A stretch of DNA of 64,000 nt, from the NCBI RefSeq assembly GCF_002934065.1, contig NZ_CP018049.1, forward strand, positions 3,656,501 to 3,720,500, in the 5' to 3' direction. Below, piece by piece: positions 52,482-61,233 of the stretch (within the stretch, counting starts at the first letter, position 1; each line of letters begins with the position of its first letter). Source of the stretch: Pseudomonas orientalis (GTDB lineage Bacteria > Pseudomonadota > Gammaproteobacteria > Pseudomonadales > Pseudomonadaceae). The position numbers were made by a program, and so were the translations under genes. The notes under the pieces are model-generated. The model ran no database searches. It saw only the letters and a program-made list of their open reading frames with translations, and had not been told where the DNA came from.

Positions 52482-55142
52482 ATGAATCCGAATAACGCCG
52501 CATCCCTGGACCACGATCCGCAGGAAACCCGCGAGTGGCTCGACTCCATCGAATCGGTGCTGTCGGCCGAAGGCCGCCCTCGCGCCCATTACCTGATCGA
52601 CCAGTTGCTGGATTTCGACGTGGCGCGCCATGGCGACTTTTACGGGCGCGTGACCACTCCTTACGTCAACACCATCGCTGCCGACCGCCAACTGCCCTAC
52701 CCCGGCGACCTGGACATTGAACGGCGGACCAATGCGTTTATCCGCTGGAACGCCATGGCGATGGTCTTGCGTGCCGGCAAACACTCAGGCGTGGGTGGGC
52801 ATATCGCGACCTACGCGTCAGCCGCTGTGCTGTACGACGTAGGCTTCGACCATTTCTTTCGTGGCCGAACAGACACCTTCGACGGCGACCTCGTGTACAT
52901 CCAGGGCCACTCCTCCCCCGGCATCTACGGCCGCGCGTATCTGGAAGGCCGCCTCAACGAAGCCCAACTGGATAACTTTCGCCGCGAAGCCGGTGGCCAA
53001 GGCCTGTCTTCCTACCCTCACCCACGGCTGATGCCGGACTTCTGGCAATTCCCTACGGTGTCCATGGGCCTGGGGCCGATCACGGCTGCTTACCAGGCGC
53101 GCTTCATGCGTTACCTGGAGTTTCGCGACCTCAAGCAACACCAGGGTCGCAAGGTATGGGCGTTCCTCGGTGACGGCGAGATGGACCAGCCGGAATCCCT
53201 GGCCGCCATTTCCCTGGCCGGTCGCGAAAAACTCGACAACCTGATCTTCGTCGTCAACTGCAACCTGCAGCGCCTGGACGGCCCGGTGCGCGGTAACGCC
53301 AAGGTGATCCAGGAGTTCGAGAGTGTGTACCGCGCCGCCGGCTGGAATGTGATCAAGGTGATCTGGGGCGGTGGCTGGGATGCATTGCTCGAAAAGGACC
53401 ATAGCGGCCTGCTGCGCCAGCGCATGATGGAATGCGTGGACGGCGATTATCAGAATTACAAATCCCAGAACGGCGCCTATGTTCGCGAGCATTTCTTCGG
53501 CAAATATCCGGAGTTACTCGCACTGGTTGAGGACATGTCCGACGACGATATCTGGAAACTCTCACGGGGCGGCCATGACCCGCTCAAGGTCTACAACGCC
53601 TACGCCGCCGCAGTGCGCCACAAGGGCCAGCCCACGGTGATCCTGGCCAAGACCGTCAAGGGCTTCGGCATGGGCGAAGCCGGCGAAGGCCAGAACATCA
53701 ACCATCAATTGAAGAAAATGGGTGCCGACGCGGTAAAAGCCTTCCGCGACCGCTTCGGGCTGGAAGTGGCCGATGACCTGCTCGACGAAATTCCTTACCT
53801 CAAGCCGGCGGCCGACAGCACGGAAGCCCGCTATTTCAATGCCCGGCGCCAGGCGCTGGGCGGGTATGTGCCGGCCCGGCACACTGACGTTGCCCCGTTG
53901 ACTGTCCCGCCCCTGTCCGCATTCGCCACTCAACTCAAGGACACCGGCGAGCGCGCCATCTCCACCACCATGGCGTTTGTCCGCATCCTCGGCACCCTGC
54001 TCAAAGACCCGCATCTGGGCAAGCTGATCGTCCCCATCGTGCCGGACGAGTCGCGCACCTTCGGCATGGAAAGCCTGTTCCGGCAGATCGGCATTCATTC
54101 TGCCGTCGGCCAGCTTTACACCCCGCAAGACGCCGGGCAACTGAGCTACTACAAGGAGAGCAAGGACGGACAGATCATGCAGGAAGGCCTGAATGAATCA
54201 GGGGCCATTTCTTCATGGATCGCGGCGAGTACGTCCTACAGCAACCACAGCCTGATGACGGTGCCGTTCTATATTTTCTACTCGATGTTCGGCTTCCAGC
54301 GCGTCGGCGACCTGGCCTGGGCGGCAGGTGATGCGCGCGCCCGCGGCTTTCTGCTGGGTGCCACGGCCGGGCGCACCACCTTGATGGGTGAAGGGTTGCA
54401 GCATGACGACGGGCACAGCCATATCCTGGCCTCGGTAGTGCCGTGCTGCGTGGCCTACGATCCAACCTTTGCCTACGAGCTGGCGGTGGTTATTCGCGAG
54501 GGCATGCGGCGCATGTATATTGAACAGGAAGACATTTACTACTACATCACCCTGCTCAACGAGAACTACCCGCACCCGGCAATGCCTGAAGGCGTGGAGG
54601 ATGGGATTCTCAAAGGGATGTATCCGCTGAGCACACACGCGGATGCTCGGGTTCAACTGATGGGAAGTGGTTCGATCCTGCGTGAAGTCATCGCCGCAGC
54701 GTCGCTGCTCCGGGAAGATTTCGCTGTAGAGAGTGACGTGTGGAGCGTCACCAGCCTGACCGAGTTGCGCCGTAACGGCCACGCCGTAGAGCGCTGGAAC
54801 CTGCTGCATCCGGAAAGCGAGCCACGCCAGAGCTACGTGGAAAACTGCCTGGCCGGCAAAACCGGGCCGGTAGTGGTAGCCACCGACTACATGAAATTAT
54901 TCGCCGATCAGATTCGCCCCTTCGTACACGGCCGCCGCTTTGTGGCGCTGGGAACCGATGGGTTCGGGCAGTCGGATACCCGGGAAGCGTTGCGCGAGTT
55001 TTTTGAAGTGGACCGCCACTTCATCGTGTTGGCGGCGCTGAAGGCACTGGCGGATGACGGTGTGATCGGTCGGGACAAAATCACAGAGGCTATCAACCGC
55101 TACGGGATCAACGTCGACAAGACTGACCCCGTAACGGTCTGA
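52482..55142 (+). CDS. Stand-alone homodimeric 2-oxoacid (pyruvate) dehydrogenase E1
   Basis: The 886-residue protein is a full AceE-type E1 (E. coli AceE is 887): N-terminal TPP-binding domain with the GDGEMDQPE...NCN motif (about 230-260), pyrimidine-binding middle domain (about 480-690, including ESGAISSWIAASTSYS), and C-terminal transketolase domain. No E2 or E3 gene lies nearby, so it is a second copy besides the aceEF operon, like MdeB (2-oxobutyrate dehydrogenase E1) of P. putida. The ATG follows GGAG at 52472. A MarR gene is divergent, and a truncated paralogue lies beyond it. Substrate specificity is inferred, not shown. Confidence 0.93.
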   Translation: MNPNNAASLDHDPQETREWLDSIESVLSAEGRPRAHYLIDQLLDFDVARHGDFYGRVTTPYVNTIAADRQLPYPGDLDIERRTNAFIRWNAMAMVLRAGKHSGVGGHIATYASAAVLYDVGFDHFFRGRTDTFDGDLVYIQGHSSPGIYGRAYLEGRLNEAQLDNFRREAGGQGLSSYPHPRLMPDFWQFPTVSMGLGPITAAYQARFMRYLEFRDLKQHQGRKVWAFLGDGEMDQPESLAAISLAGREKLDNLIFVVNCNLQRLDGPVRGNAKVIQEFESVYRAAGWNVIKVIWGGGWDALLEKDHSGLLRQRMMECVDGDYQNYKSQNGAYVREHFFGKYPELLALVEDMSDDDIWKLSRGGHDPLKVYNAYAAAVRHKGQPTVILAKTVKGFGMGEAGEGQNINHQLKKMGADAVKAFRDRFGLEVADDLLDEIPYLKPAADSTEARYFNARRQALGGYVPARHTDVAPLTVPPLSAFATQLKDTGERAISTTMAFVRILGTLLKDPHLGKLIVPIVPDESRTFGMESLFRQIGIHSAVGQLYTPQDAGQLSYYKESKDGQIMQEGLNESGAISSWIAASTSYSNHSLMTVPFYIFYSMFGFQRVGDLAWAAGDARARGFLLGATAGRTTLMGEGLQHDDGHSHILASVVPCCVAYDPTFAYELAVVIREGMRRMYIEQEDIYYYITLLNENYPHPAMPEGVEDGILKGMYPLSTHADARVQLMGSGSILREVIAAASLLREDFAVESDVWSVTSLTELRRNGHAVERWNLLHPESEPRQSYVENCLAGKTGPVVVATDYMKLFADQIRPFVHGRRFVALGTDGFGQSDTREALREFFEVDRHFIVLAALKALADDGVIGRDKITEAINRYGINVDKTDPVTV

Positions 55143-55143
55143 G

Positions 55144-55965
55144 TTACTGGACCGGCGTTGGCAGGGCAGGAATTGCCTCTGTCGGCGCCGGCAGGCTGGG
55201 GTTGGTCGGCGCGGGGGCGGACTCTATAGCCGGTGTCTCTGGTGCCGCTTGCGGTGCTGGTTCTACGCTCGGCGCGATAGGCGCAGCCTCGGGTGGTGGC
55301 GCCAGTGGCTGCGCAGCGGCTGGGGTTGCCGGCGTCTCCTGCGGTGTCTCAAGCTTCTCGGCGGCCGGCGCGGCTTTCGGTTCCGGTATGCCAAGCTCAT
55401 CCTTGGGCTTCTCGGGTATATGCGCCGCCTGCTTCACTTCCTGGGGCAGGAACACATCCACCAAGGCAAAGTAACGCTCATAGAACTTGGGCGCCGAGAC
55501 AGTCTCGCTCGCCACCTTGACCATCGAGTCATCGGTGGAGCCGATCGGCATCGACACCGAACCCAGCACCCCGACCCCCAGACTTGCGGAGTTGTTGACC
55601 TTCTTCAGCGCATAGCGGTCCTGCAACGCGTTGGCAAACATCGTCGAGTGATTGCTGCCTTTGCCATCAGCGGCACACACCACGTTGAAGCTGATCTGCA
55701 GGTGGGTCTCGCCGGTCTGCTGGAAACTCTTGTTACCGGCCACCAGCTTCGGATCGCTGCTGGTGATGATATAGCCCTGGCTGAGCAGGGCACGGCGCGC
55801 CGCTTCACAGGCGGCCACATCGCTCACCGGGTAATCGCGGGAAAACGTACCGGAGTCGTCGAAATTCTCATGTTCATAAATAGCGGTCTTGGGTGACGAG
55901 CAACCCGCCGCGCCCGCCAGCACCAGCGCCAACCCGAGGTTTCGCAAGTGAAATGATGTCAACAT
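55144..55965 (-). CDS. DUF2242-type lipoprotein with Pro/Ala-rich tail
   Basis: The 273-residue protein has a lipoprotein signal (LALVLAGAAGC, Cys22), a globular domain (about 30-180, with YPVSDVAACEAARRALLSQGY and SAPKFYERYFALVDVFL) matching the DUF2242 family, and a disordered C-terminal tail (about 190-273) rich in Pro, Ala and Glu that could span periplasm or peptidoglycan. It is convergent with the E1 gene (one base between stops) and 150 bp downstream of ppiD. Function unknown. Confidence 0.9.
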   Translation of the reverse strand: MLTSFHLRNLGLALVLAGAAGCSSPKTAIYEHENFDDSGTFSRDYPVSDVAACEAARRALLSQGYIITSSDPKLVAGNKSFQQTGETHLQISFNVVCAADGKGSNHSTMFANALQDRYALKKVNNSASLGVGVLGSVSMPIGSTDDSMVKVASETVSAPKFYERYFALVDVFLPQEVKQAAHIPEKPKDELGIPEPKAAPAAEKLETPQETPATPAAAQPLAPPPEAAPIAPSVEPAPQAAPETPAIESAPAPTNPSLPAPTEAIPALPTPVQ

Positions 55966-56066
55966 CGAAAATCCTGAGAAAAACAGTCCGGGCGGTATTG
56001 TGCAACAGAACGAGGGGTGGGCGCGCGCATTCCTGTCGGTAAAACGTCACAGGCTTTAATGCGCGC

Positions 56067-56099
56067 AAAAAAAGACCCCGGCCTTTTCAGGACGGGGTC
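56067..56099 (-). terminator. Intrinsic terminator after ppiD
   Basis: On the minus strand GACCCCG (56099-56093), a 12-base loop, CGGGGTC (56080-56074), then seven T (56073-56067). Confidence 0.9.
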
Positions 56100-56117
56100 A
56101 TTTTATTCAAGCCGACA

Positions 56118-57992
56118 TCAGAACTTCTTGATGTCTGCCTGGGTTTCCAGCTGCTTGCGATATGCCGCGAAGTCCTGCTGGCCGATACGGGAAGCGAGGA
56201 AGCGGCGGTATTGCGCTTTTTCTTCGTCCGTAGGCGCCGCCGCTTCGTTGACGCCGTTCAAGCGCACGATCATCAGGCTACCGTCGCGCAGCGTGACGGC
56301 GGTGAAGGTCGGCTTGTCCTTGGCCGCTGGCTTGGGCATGCGGAACAGCGCTTGCAGCACGGCAGGGTCGACGCCTTCCTGGGCACGGGTGGCCGCTTCA
56401 GTCACCTTCCAGGCCTGGCCGTCAATCGGCTGGTCCAGTGCGGTCTTGCCATCACGCAGGCTGGCGATCAACTCGTCGGCATGGGTTTTGGCGGCAGCGC
56501 TCGCGCGCTCCTTGGTCATCTGAGTGCGGATCGCCGCCTCAACCTTTTCCAGCGGCAGCTGGGCGGGCTTGAGGTGTTCCTTGGCGCGCAGCACGATGAT
56601 GGTTTCCGGGTCCAGCTCAATGGCGCTGCTGTTGGCCCCCTCATCCAGCACTTCCGGACTGAACGCAGCGGTGACCACGGCACGGTTGGCCGCGACGCCT
56701 TCGCCACCTTCACGGCCGAACGGCGCCGAGGTGTGTACGGTCAATTTCAGGTCGGACGCCGGCTGGGCCAGGTCGGACGCTTCGAATGCCGCATCTTCCA
56801 ATTGCTTGGTCGCCTCGACGAACCGCTGTTCAACCTGCTGGGTCTTGAGCTCGCGGGTCAGCTTGTCTTTCAGGCTGGCGAACGTCGGCACTTCTGGCGC
56901 TTCAACGCCCAACAGCTTGATCAAGTGCCAACCGAAGGCGCTGCGCACCGGCGCGGACACCTGGTCTTGCTTGAGGCCGTACAGCGCCGTTTCGAAGTCC
57001 GGATCGTACACGCCGGGACCGGCGAAGCCGAGATCACCGCCATTGTTGGCCGAACCCGGATCCTGGGAGAACTCCTTGGCCAGGGCGTCAAACTGTTCGC
57101 CCTTGGCCAGGCGCGCCTGGATCTCTTCGATCTTGGCCTTGGCTTGCGCCTCGGTAACCTTGTCGTTGACCTCGATCAGAATGTGCGCGGCACGACGCTG
57201 TTCAGCGAGGTTGGCGGTTTCTTTCTCGTAGGCGGCCTGCAGCTCATCGTCCTTGACGGTGACCTGGTCGAAGAAGGACGACTTCTTCAGCTCCAGGTAG
57301 TCGATGACGACCTGATCCGGAGTCATGAACTCCTTGGCATGCTGGTCGTAGTAGGCCTTGACTTCGGCGTCGGTGAGTTTCACCGCTGCCGGGTCAGCCT
57401 TGATATTGACGGTGGCGAAATCGCGGGTCTGTTTTTCCAGACGGGCGAATGCCAGCACCTCTGCATCGGTCACGAAACCACTGCCGGCGATGCCTGCGCG
57501 AACCTGGCCGATCAGCATTTCCTGGGTCATCATCTGACGGAATTGCAGGCGGCTGTAGCCCAGTTGACGAATCACCTGGTCAAAGCGCTCGGCGTTGAAC
57601 TGGCCATCCACCTGGAACTCCGGCGTCTGCAGGATCACCTGGTCCAAGGCCGCTTCCGAGAAGCCGAACTTGGAATCCGCCGCGCCTTGCAGCAGCAGCT
57701 TGCGATCGATCAGGCCCTTGAGGGCCGCATCGCGCAACAGTTTTTCGTCCAACAGGGAAGCATCGAAATCCTTGCCCAGTTGTTGCATCAGCTGGCGCCG
57801 TTGCATATCAACGGCCTGGCTCAGTTCGGTCTGGGTGATTTCCTCACCGTTGACCTTGGCCACGTCCTGCTTGTTATTACCCGAAGCCTGGAAAATAGCC
57901 TCGATACCGGTGAACGCCATCAATGCGACGATGATCCCGATAATGGTCTTGGCAATCCAGCCTTGTGAATTGTCCCTGATATTTTGCAGCAT
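56118..57992 (-). CDS. ppiD: Periplasmic chaperone / peptidyl-prolyl isomerase PpiD
   Basis: The 624-residue protein has an N-terminal inner-membrane anchor (about 12-34), a SurA-like N domain, one parvulin domain (about 265-360, AAHILIEVND ... LAKEFSQDPGSANNGGDLGF) and a second degenerate domain plus C-terminal helix. It helps proteins leaving the Sec translocon to fold. Size agrees with PpiD (623). It follows hupB, as in E. coli and other gamma-proteobacteria. A hairpin terminator and a structured 3' leader separate it from hupB. Confidence 0.96.
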   Translation of the reverse strand: MLQNIRDNSQGWIAKTIIGIIVALMAFTGIEAIFQASGNNKQDVAKVNGEEITQTELSQAVDMQRRQLMQQLGKDFDASLLDEKLLRDAALKGLIDRKLLLQGAADSKFGFSEAALDQVILQTPEFQVDGQFNAERFDQVIRQLGYSRLQFRQMMTQEMLIGQVRAGIAGSGFVTDAEVLAFARLEKQTRDFATVNIKADPAAVKLTDAEVKAYYDQHAKEFMTPDQVVIDYLELKKSSFFDQVTVKDDELQAAYEKETANLAEQRRAAHILIEVNDKVTEAQAKAKIEEIQARLAKGEQFDALAKEFSQDPGSANNGGDLGFAGPGVYDPDFETALYGLKQDQVSAPVRSAFGWHLIKLLGVEAPEVPTFASLKDKLTRELKTQQVEQRFVEATKQLEDAAFEASDLAQPASDLKLTVHTSAPFGREGGEGVAANRAVVTAAFSPEVLDEGANSSAIELDPETIIVLRAKEHLKPAQLPLEKVEAAIRTQMTKERASAAAKTHADELIASLRDGKTALDQPIDGQAWKVTEAATRAQEGVDPAVLQALFRMPKPAAKDKPTFTAVTLRDGSLMIVRLNGVNEAAAPTDEEKAQYRRFLASRIGQQDFAAYRKQLETQADIKKF

Positions 57993-58061
57993 GCGTCCCC
58001 CAGAAACGGTTGAACATCAAAAATAGGCAACCGTGGAGCGTGGGTAGAATCCGGATAGAAG

Positions 58062-58088
58062 AAAGGCGCATCCGAGGATGCGCCTTCT
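58062..58088 (-). terminator. Intrinsic terminator after hupB
   Basis: AAGGCGCATCC (58063-58073) pairs with GGATGCGCCTT (58076-58086). On the minus strand it is followed by TTCTTCT, a moderate U-tract. Confidence 0.7.
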
Positions 58089-58093
58089 CGTAA

Positions 58094-58178
58094 CTGGCGG
58101 AGCGGACGGGGGTTTTAACTCTGACCCCCGGCGTGGCGACCCGATGGATACTCGGGCCGGCTACCGCTCCGCTGCCAG
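58094..58178 (-). ncRNA. Three-way-junction RNA in the hupB 3' region
   Basis: An outer helix CTGGC-GGAGCGG (58094-58105) with CCGCTCC-GCT-GCCAG (58164-58178) closes two hairpins: CGGGGG/CCCCCG (58107-58112, 58125-58130, 12-base loop) and CCCGA/TCGGG (58140-58144, 58152-58156). The folded unit spans 85 nt. It lies after hupB and before its terminator, so it would be the hupB 3' UTR or a processed sRNA; strand is inferred from hupB. It lacks the D/T-loop bases of a tRNA. Confidence 0.5.
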
Positions 58179-58223
58179 GCCAGACCAGCGTCCGACCCGG
58201 GTAAGCAAAGGCTTGATCGAAGC

Positions 58224-58496
58224 TTAGTTAACGGCTTCTTTCAGGGCTTTACCGGCTTTGAAACCTGGTTTCTTGGCAGCAGCGATTTGCAGTGCTTTGC
58301 CGGTCTGTGGGTTACGGCCAGTGCGAGCTGGACGGTCAGTCACAGAGAAAGTACCGAAGCCTACCAGTACCACGGAGTCGCCGGCCTTCAGAGCGCCAGT
58401 GACGGATTCGATTACTGCGTCCAGCGCACGGCCGGCAGCAGCTTTCGGGATATCAGCGGATGCAGCGATAGCATCAATCAGTTCCGACTTGTTCAC
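58224..58496 (-). CDS. hupB: DNA-binding protein HU-beta
   Basis: The 90-residue nucleoid protein has the complete HU fold: N-terminal helices [20 protein letters not shown], strand [20 protein letters not shown], the Pro-containing arm tip [11 protein letters not shown] (Pro63 intercalates in DNA), and C-terminal [16 protein letters not shown]. Position between lon and ppiD is standard. A strong sigma-70 promoter lies about 100 bp upstream. Confidence 0.97.
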   Translation of the reverse strand: MNKSELIDAIAASADIPKAAAGRALDAVIESVTGALKAGDSVVLVGFGTFSVTDRPARTGRNPQTGKALQIAAAKKPGFKAGKALKEAVN

Positions 58497-58591
58497 TCTA
58501 AGTCCCCTTATATATCTATGAGTATGATTCTAAGTTTTTTGGTAAAAAGCAAAAACCAGTGCTGGATGGCCAACAGACACTTAAGAGCCGC

Positions 58592-58621
58592 TTTATAACA
58601 AGGGCTCTAAAAATCTGTCAA
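58592..58621 (-). promoter_or_regulatory. Sigma-70 promoter of hupB
   Basis: On the minus strand TTGACA (58621-58616), 17-bp spacer, TTATAA (58598-58593; TATAAA with an 18-bp spacer). It leaves a leader of about 90 nt. Confidence 0.75.
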
Positions 58622-58645
58622 GGAAGCCCCCCAGGCTCCAACACT

Positions 58646-61042
58646 TTAATGCGTGCTAATTCTTTCCTTGGAATCCGACTCGCGTTTTTCGTCCTTCGCG
58701 ACAATCTCCGGAGCCACATCCGGCAAGGGCTCCGGCGCGTATTGCAGCGCAATTTGCAGGACTTCGTCAATCCATTTAACCGGTTTGATCTGAAGATCCT
58801 GTTTAATATTGTCTGGAATTTCCTTCAGGTCGCGGACATTCTCTTCGGGAATGATCACGGTCTTGATTCCACCCCGGTGCGCGGCGAGCAATTTCTCTTT
58901 CAGACCACCGATGGCCAATACCTGGCCACGCAGGGTGATCTCACCGGTCATCGCCACATCGGCACGCACCGGAATGCCGGTCAATGCCGACACCAGGGCC
59001 GTGCACATGCCTACACCCGCGCTGGGACCGTCCTTCGGGGTTGCCCCTTCCGGCATATGGATGTGGGTGTCGTGCTTCTCGTGGAAGTCCAGGGGAATGC
59101 CCAGGCTCCTGGCGCGACTGCGCACCACGGTCTGCGCGGCGGTGATCGATTCGACCATCACATCGCCCAGGGAGCCGGTCTTGATCAACTGCCCCTTGCC
59201 CGGGATGACGGCCGCTTCAATCGTCAGCAACTCGCCGCCCACCTGGGTCCACGCCAGGCCAGTCACCTGCCCTACCTGATCCTGCTGCTCGGCCAGGCCG
59301 TAGCGGAATTTACGCACACCGAGGAAATGTTCCAGCGCGTCGGCCGTCACTTTCACCGAGAAGCGTTTTTCCAGTGCATGTTCCTTGACCGCCTTGCGGC
59401 AGATTTTCGCAATCTGACGCTCGAGGCCCCGTACACCGGCCTCGCGGGTGTAATAGCGCACGATGTCACGGATCGCTTCGACGTCAAACTCGATCTCGCC
59501 TTTCTTCAGACCGTTGGCCGAGGTCTGCTTGGGCGCGAGGTATTTGACGGCGATGTTGATCTTTTCGTCTTCGGTGTAACCCGGCAGGCGAATCACTTCC
59601 ATCCGGTCCAGCAACGCCGGCGGAATGTTCATGGAGTTGGAGGTGCACAGGAACATTACGTCGGACAGGTCGTAATCGACTTCCAGGTAATGGTCGTTGA
59701 AGTTGTGGTTCTGCTCGGGATCGAGCACCTCAAGCAGCGCCGACGCAGGATCGCCGCGCATATCGCTGCCCATTTTGTCGATTTCATCGAGCAGGAACAG
59801 CGGGTTGCGCACGCCCACTTTGGTCATCTTTTGAATCAATCTTCCTGGCATCGAACCGATATATGTCCGGCGATGGCCGCGGATTTCCGCTTCGTCACGC
59901 ACGCCGCCAAGGGCCATGCGTACGAATTTGCGGTTGGTCGCACTGGCGATCGATTCCGCCAGAGAGGTTTTACCCACCCCGGGAGGACCGACCAGGCACA
60001 ACACAGGGCCACGAATCTTCTTCACGCGCTTTTGCACGGCAAGGTATTCGAGGATCCGTTCCTTGACCTCTTCAAGGCCGTAGTGATCGGCATCGAGGAT
60101 TTCCTCGGCACGGGTCAGGTCCAGACGCACTTTAGTCTGGGCCTTCCACGGCACCTGCACCAGCCAATCGATGTAGGAGCGAACCACGGTGGCTTCGGCC
60201 GACATCGGCGACATTTGCTTGAGCTTGTTCAGCTCGGCCGTCGCCTTGGTCAGCGCGTCCTTGGGCAGGCCGGCGGCATCGATACGCTTTTTCAGCTCTT
60301 CGATCTCGTTATGGCCTTCCTCGCCGTCGCCGAGCTCTTTTTGAATGGCCTTCATCTGCTCATTCAAGTAGTACTCGCGCTGGCTGCGCTCCATTTGTTT
60401 CTTCACGCGGCCACGAATGCGCTTCTCGACCTGCAGCAGGTCGATTTCACCATCGAGCAGTGCCAGCACATGTTCGACACGGGCCGACAGGTCGATGATT
60501 TCGAGGATGTCCTGCTTCTGCTCGATTTTCAGCGCCATGTGCGCCGCCATGGTGTCGACCAGGCGACTCGGCTCATCGATGCTGTTCAGGGACGACAGGA
60601 CTTCCGCCGGGACCTTCTTGCCCAGCTGCACATACTGTTCGAACTGCGAAAGCAGGCTGCGCACGAATACTTCGGATTCACGCTCGGGGGCTTCGACTTC
60701 GTCGATCAGCGCCACTTCGGCGCGCAGGTGGCCGTCGACCTCCATGAAACGCTCGACCGCACCGCGCTGCTCGCCTTCCACCAGCACCTTGACGGTACCG
60801 TCGGGCAGCTTGAGCAATTGCAGGACAGTTGCAACGGTGCCGACGCGATACAGGGCGTCTTCGCCCGGATCATCATCGGCAGGATTCTTCTGGGCCAGCA
60901 GCAGGATCTGCTTGTCGCCCGTCATCGCGGCCTCGAGGGCTTCGATAGACTTCTCGCGCCCCACGAACAGCGGGATAACCATGTGCGGATAGACGACGAC
61001 ATCACGCAACGGCAGGAGAGGCAATTCGATGGTTGTCTTCAT
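58646..61042 (-). CDS. lon: ATP-dependent protease Lon
   Basis: The 798-residue AAA+ protease has an N-terminal LAN domain (MKTTIELPLLPLRDVVVYPH), coiled-coil linker, ATPase with Walker A GPPGVGKTS (about 354-362) and Walker B LFLLDEIDK, and the C-terminal Ser-Lys protease with the catalytic Ser in DGPSAGVGMC. It degrades misfolded and regulatory proteins. Start MKTTIELPLLPL is the family start and follows AGAGGCG. A heat-shock-type promoter lies upstream. Length is identical to other Pseudomonas Lon proteins. Confidence 0.97.
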   Translation of the reverse strand: MKTTIELPLLPLRDVVVYPHMVIPLFVGREKSIEALEAAMTGDKQILLLAQKNPADDDPGEDALYRVGTVATVLQLLKLPDGTVKVLVEGEQRGAVERFMEVDGHLRAEVALIDEVEAPERESEVFVRSLLSQFEQYVQLGKKVPAEVLSSLNSIDEPSRLVDTMAAHMALKIEQKQDILEIIDLSARVEHVLALLDGEIDLLQVEKRIRGRVKKQMERSQREYYLNEQMKAIQKELGDGEEGHNEIEELKKRIDAAGLPKDALTKATAELNKLKQMSPMSAEATVVRSYIDWLVQVPWKAQTKVRLDLTRAEEILDADHYGLEEVKERILEYLAVQKRVKKIRGPVLCLVGPPGVGKTSLAESIASATNRKFVRMALGGVRDEAEIRGHRRTYIGSMPGRLIQKMTKVGVRNPLFLLDEIDKMGSDMRGDPASALLEVLDPEQNHNFNDHYLEVDYDLSDVMFLCTSNSMNIPPALLDRMEVIRLPGYTEDEKINIAVKYLAPKQTSANGLKKGEIEFDVEAIRDIVRYYTREAGVRGLERQIAKICRKAVKEHALEKRFSVKVTADALEHFLGVRKFRYGLAEQQDQVGQVTGLAWTQVGGELLTIEAAVIPGKGQLIKTGSLGDVMVESITAAQTVVRSRARSLGIPLDFHEKHDTHIHMPEGATPKDGPSAGVGMCTALVSALTGIPVRADVAMTGEITLRGQVLAIGGLKEKLLAAHRGGIKTVIIPEENVRDLKEIPDNIKQDLQIKPVKWIDEVLQIALQYAPEPLPDVAPEIVAKDEKRESDSKERISTH

Positions 61043-61083
61043 GATTTCGCCTCTATGACAGTTGAAAAATAAACTTGAAACCA

Positions 61084-61112
61084 AGATGGGGGTTGCATGC
61101 AAAAAAAACAAG
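61084..61112 (-). promoter_or_regulatory. Sigma-32-like heat-shock promoter of lon
   Basis: On the minus strand CTTGTTT (61112-61106), 14-bp spacer, CCCCATCT (61091-61084). It resembles the RpoH consensus CTTGAAA-N13-15-CCCCATnT and predicts a start about 35-40 nt before the lon ATG. Confidence 0.7.
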
Positions 61113-61177
61113 CTCAATGCCAGCACTTAAACGCATGAATAAACGCGATTTAATCAGCCGTCACGCAAAAACACCCC

Positions 61178-61209
61178 AAAAAAACAAGGGGCCCCAAAAA
61201 GGCCCCTTG
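61178..61209 (-). terminator. Intrinsic terminator after clpX
   Basis: CAAGGGGCC (61185-61193) and GGCCCCTTG (61201-61209) form a stem with a 7-base loop; on the minus strand the stem is followed by seven T (61184-61178). Confidence 0.93.
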
Positions 61210-61233
61210 CTTGTACCGCCACTGCAAAGACGC

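Noticed and set aside
56211..57968. 585-codon open frame antisense to ppiD
   Set aside because: Mirrors ppiD, with no independent start signals.
58094..58178. Possible tRNA gene from the cloverleaf-like fold
   Set aside because: Three arms only, no TTCRA T-loop or conserved D-loop bases, and no CCA-compatible acceptor.
58559..61072. 837-codon open frame antisense to lon
   Set aside because: Mirrors lon; also runs through the hupB promoter and lon stop region.
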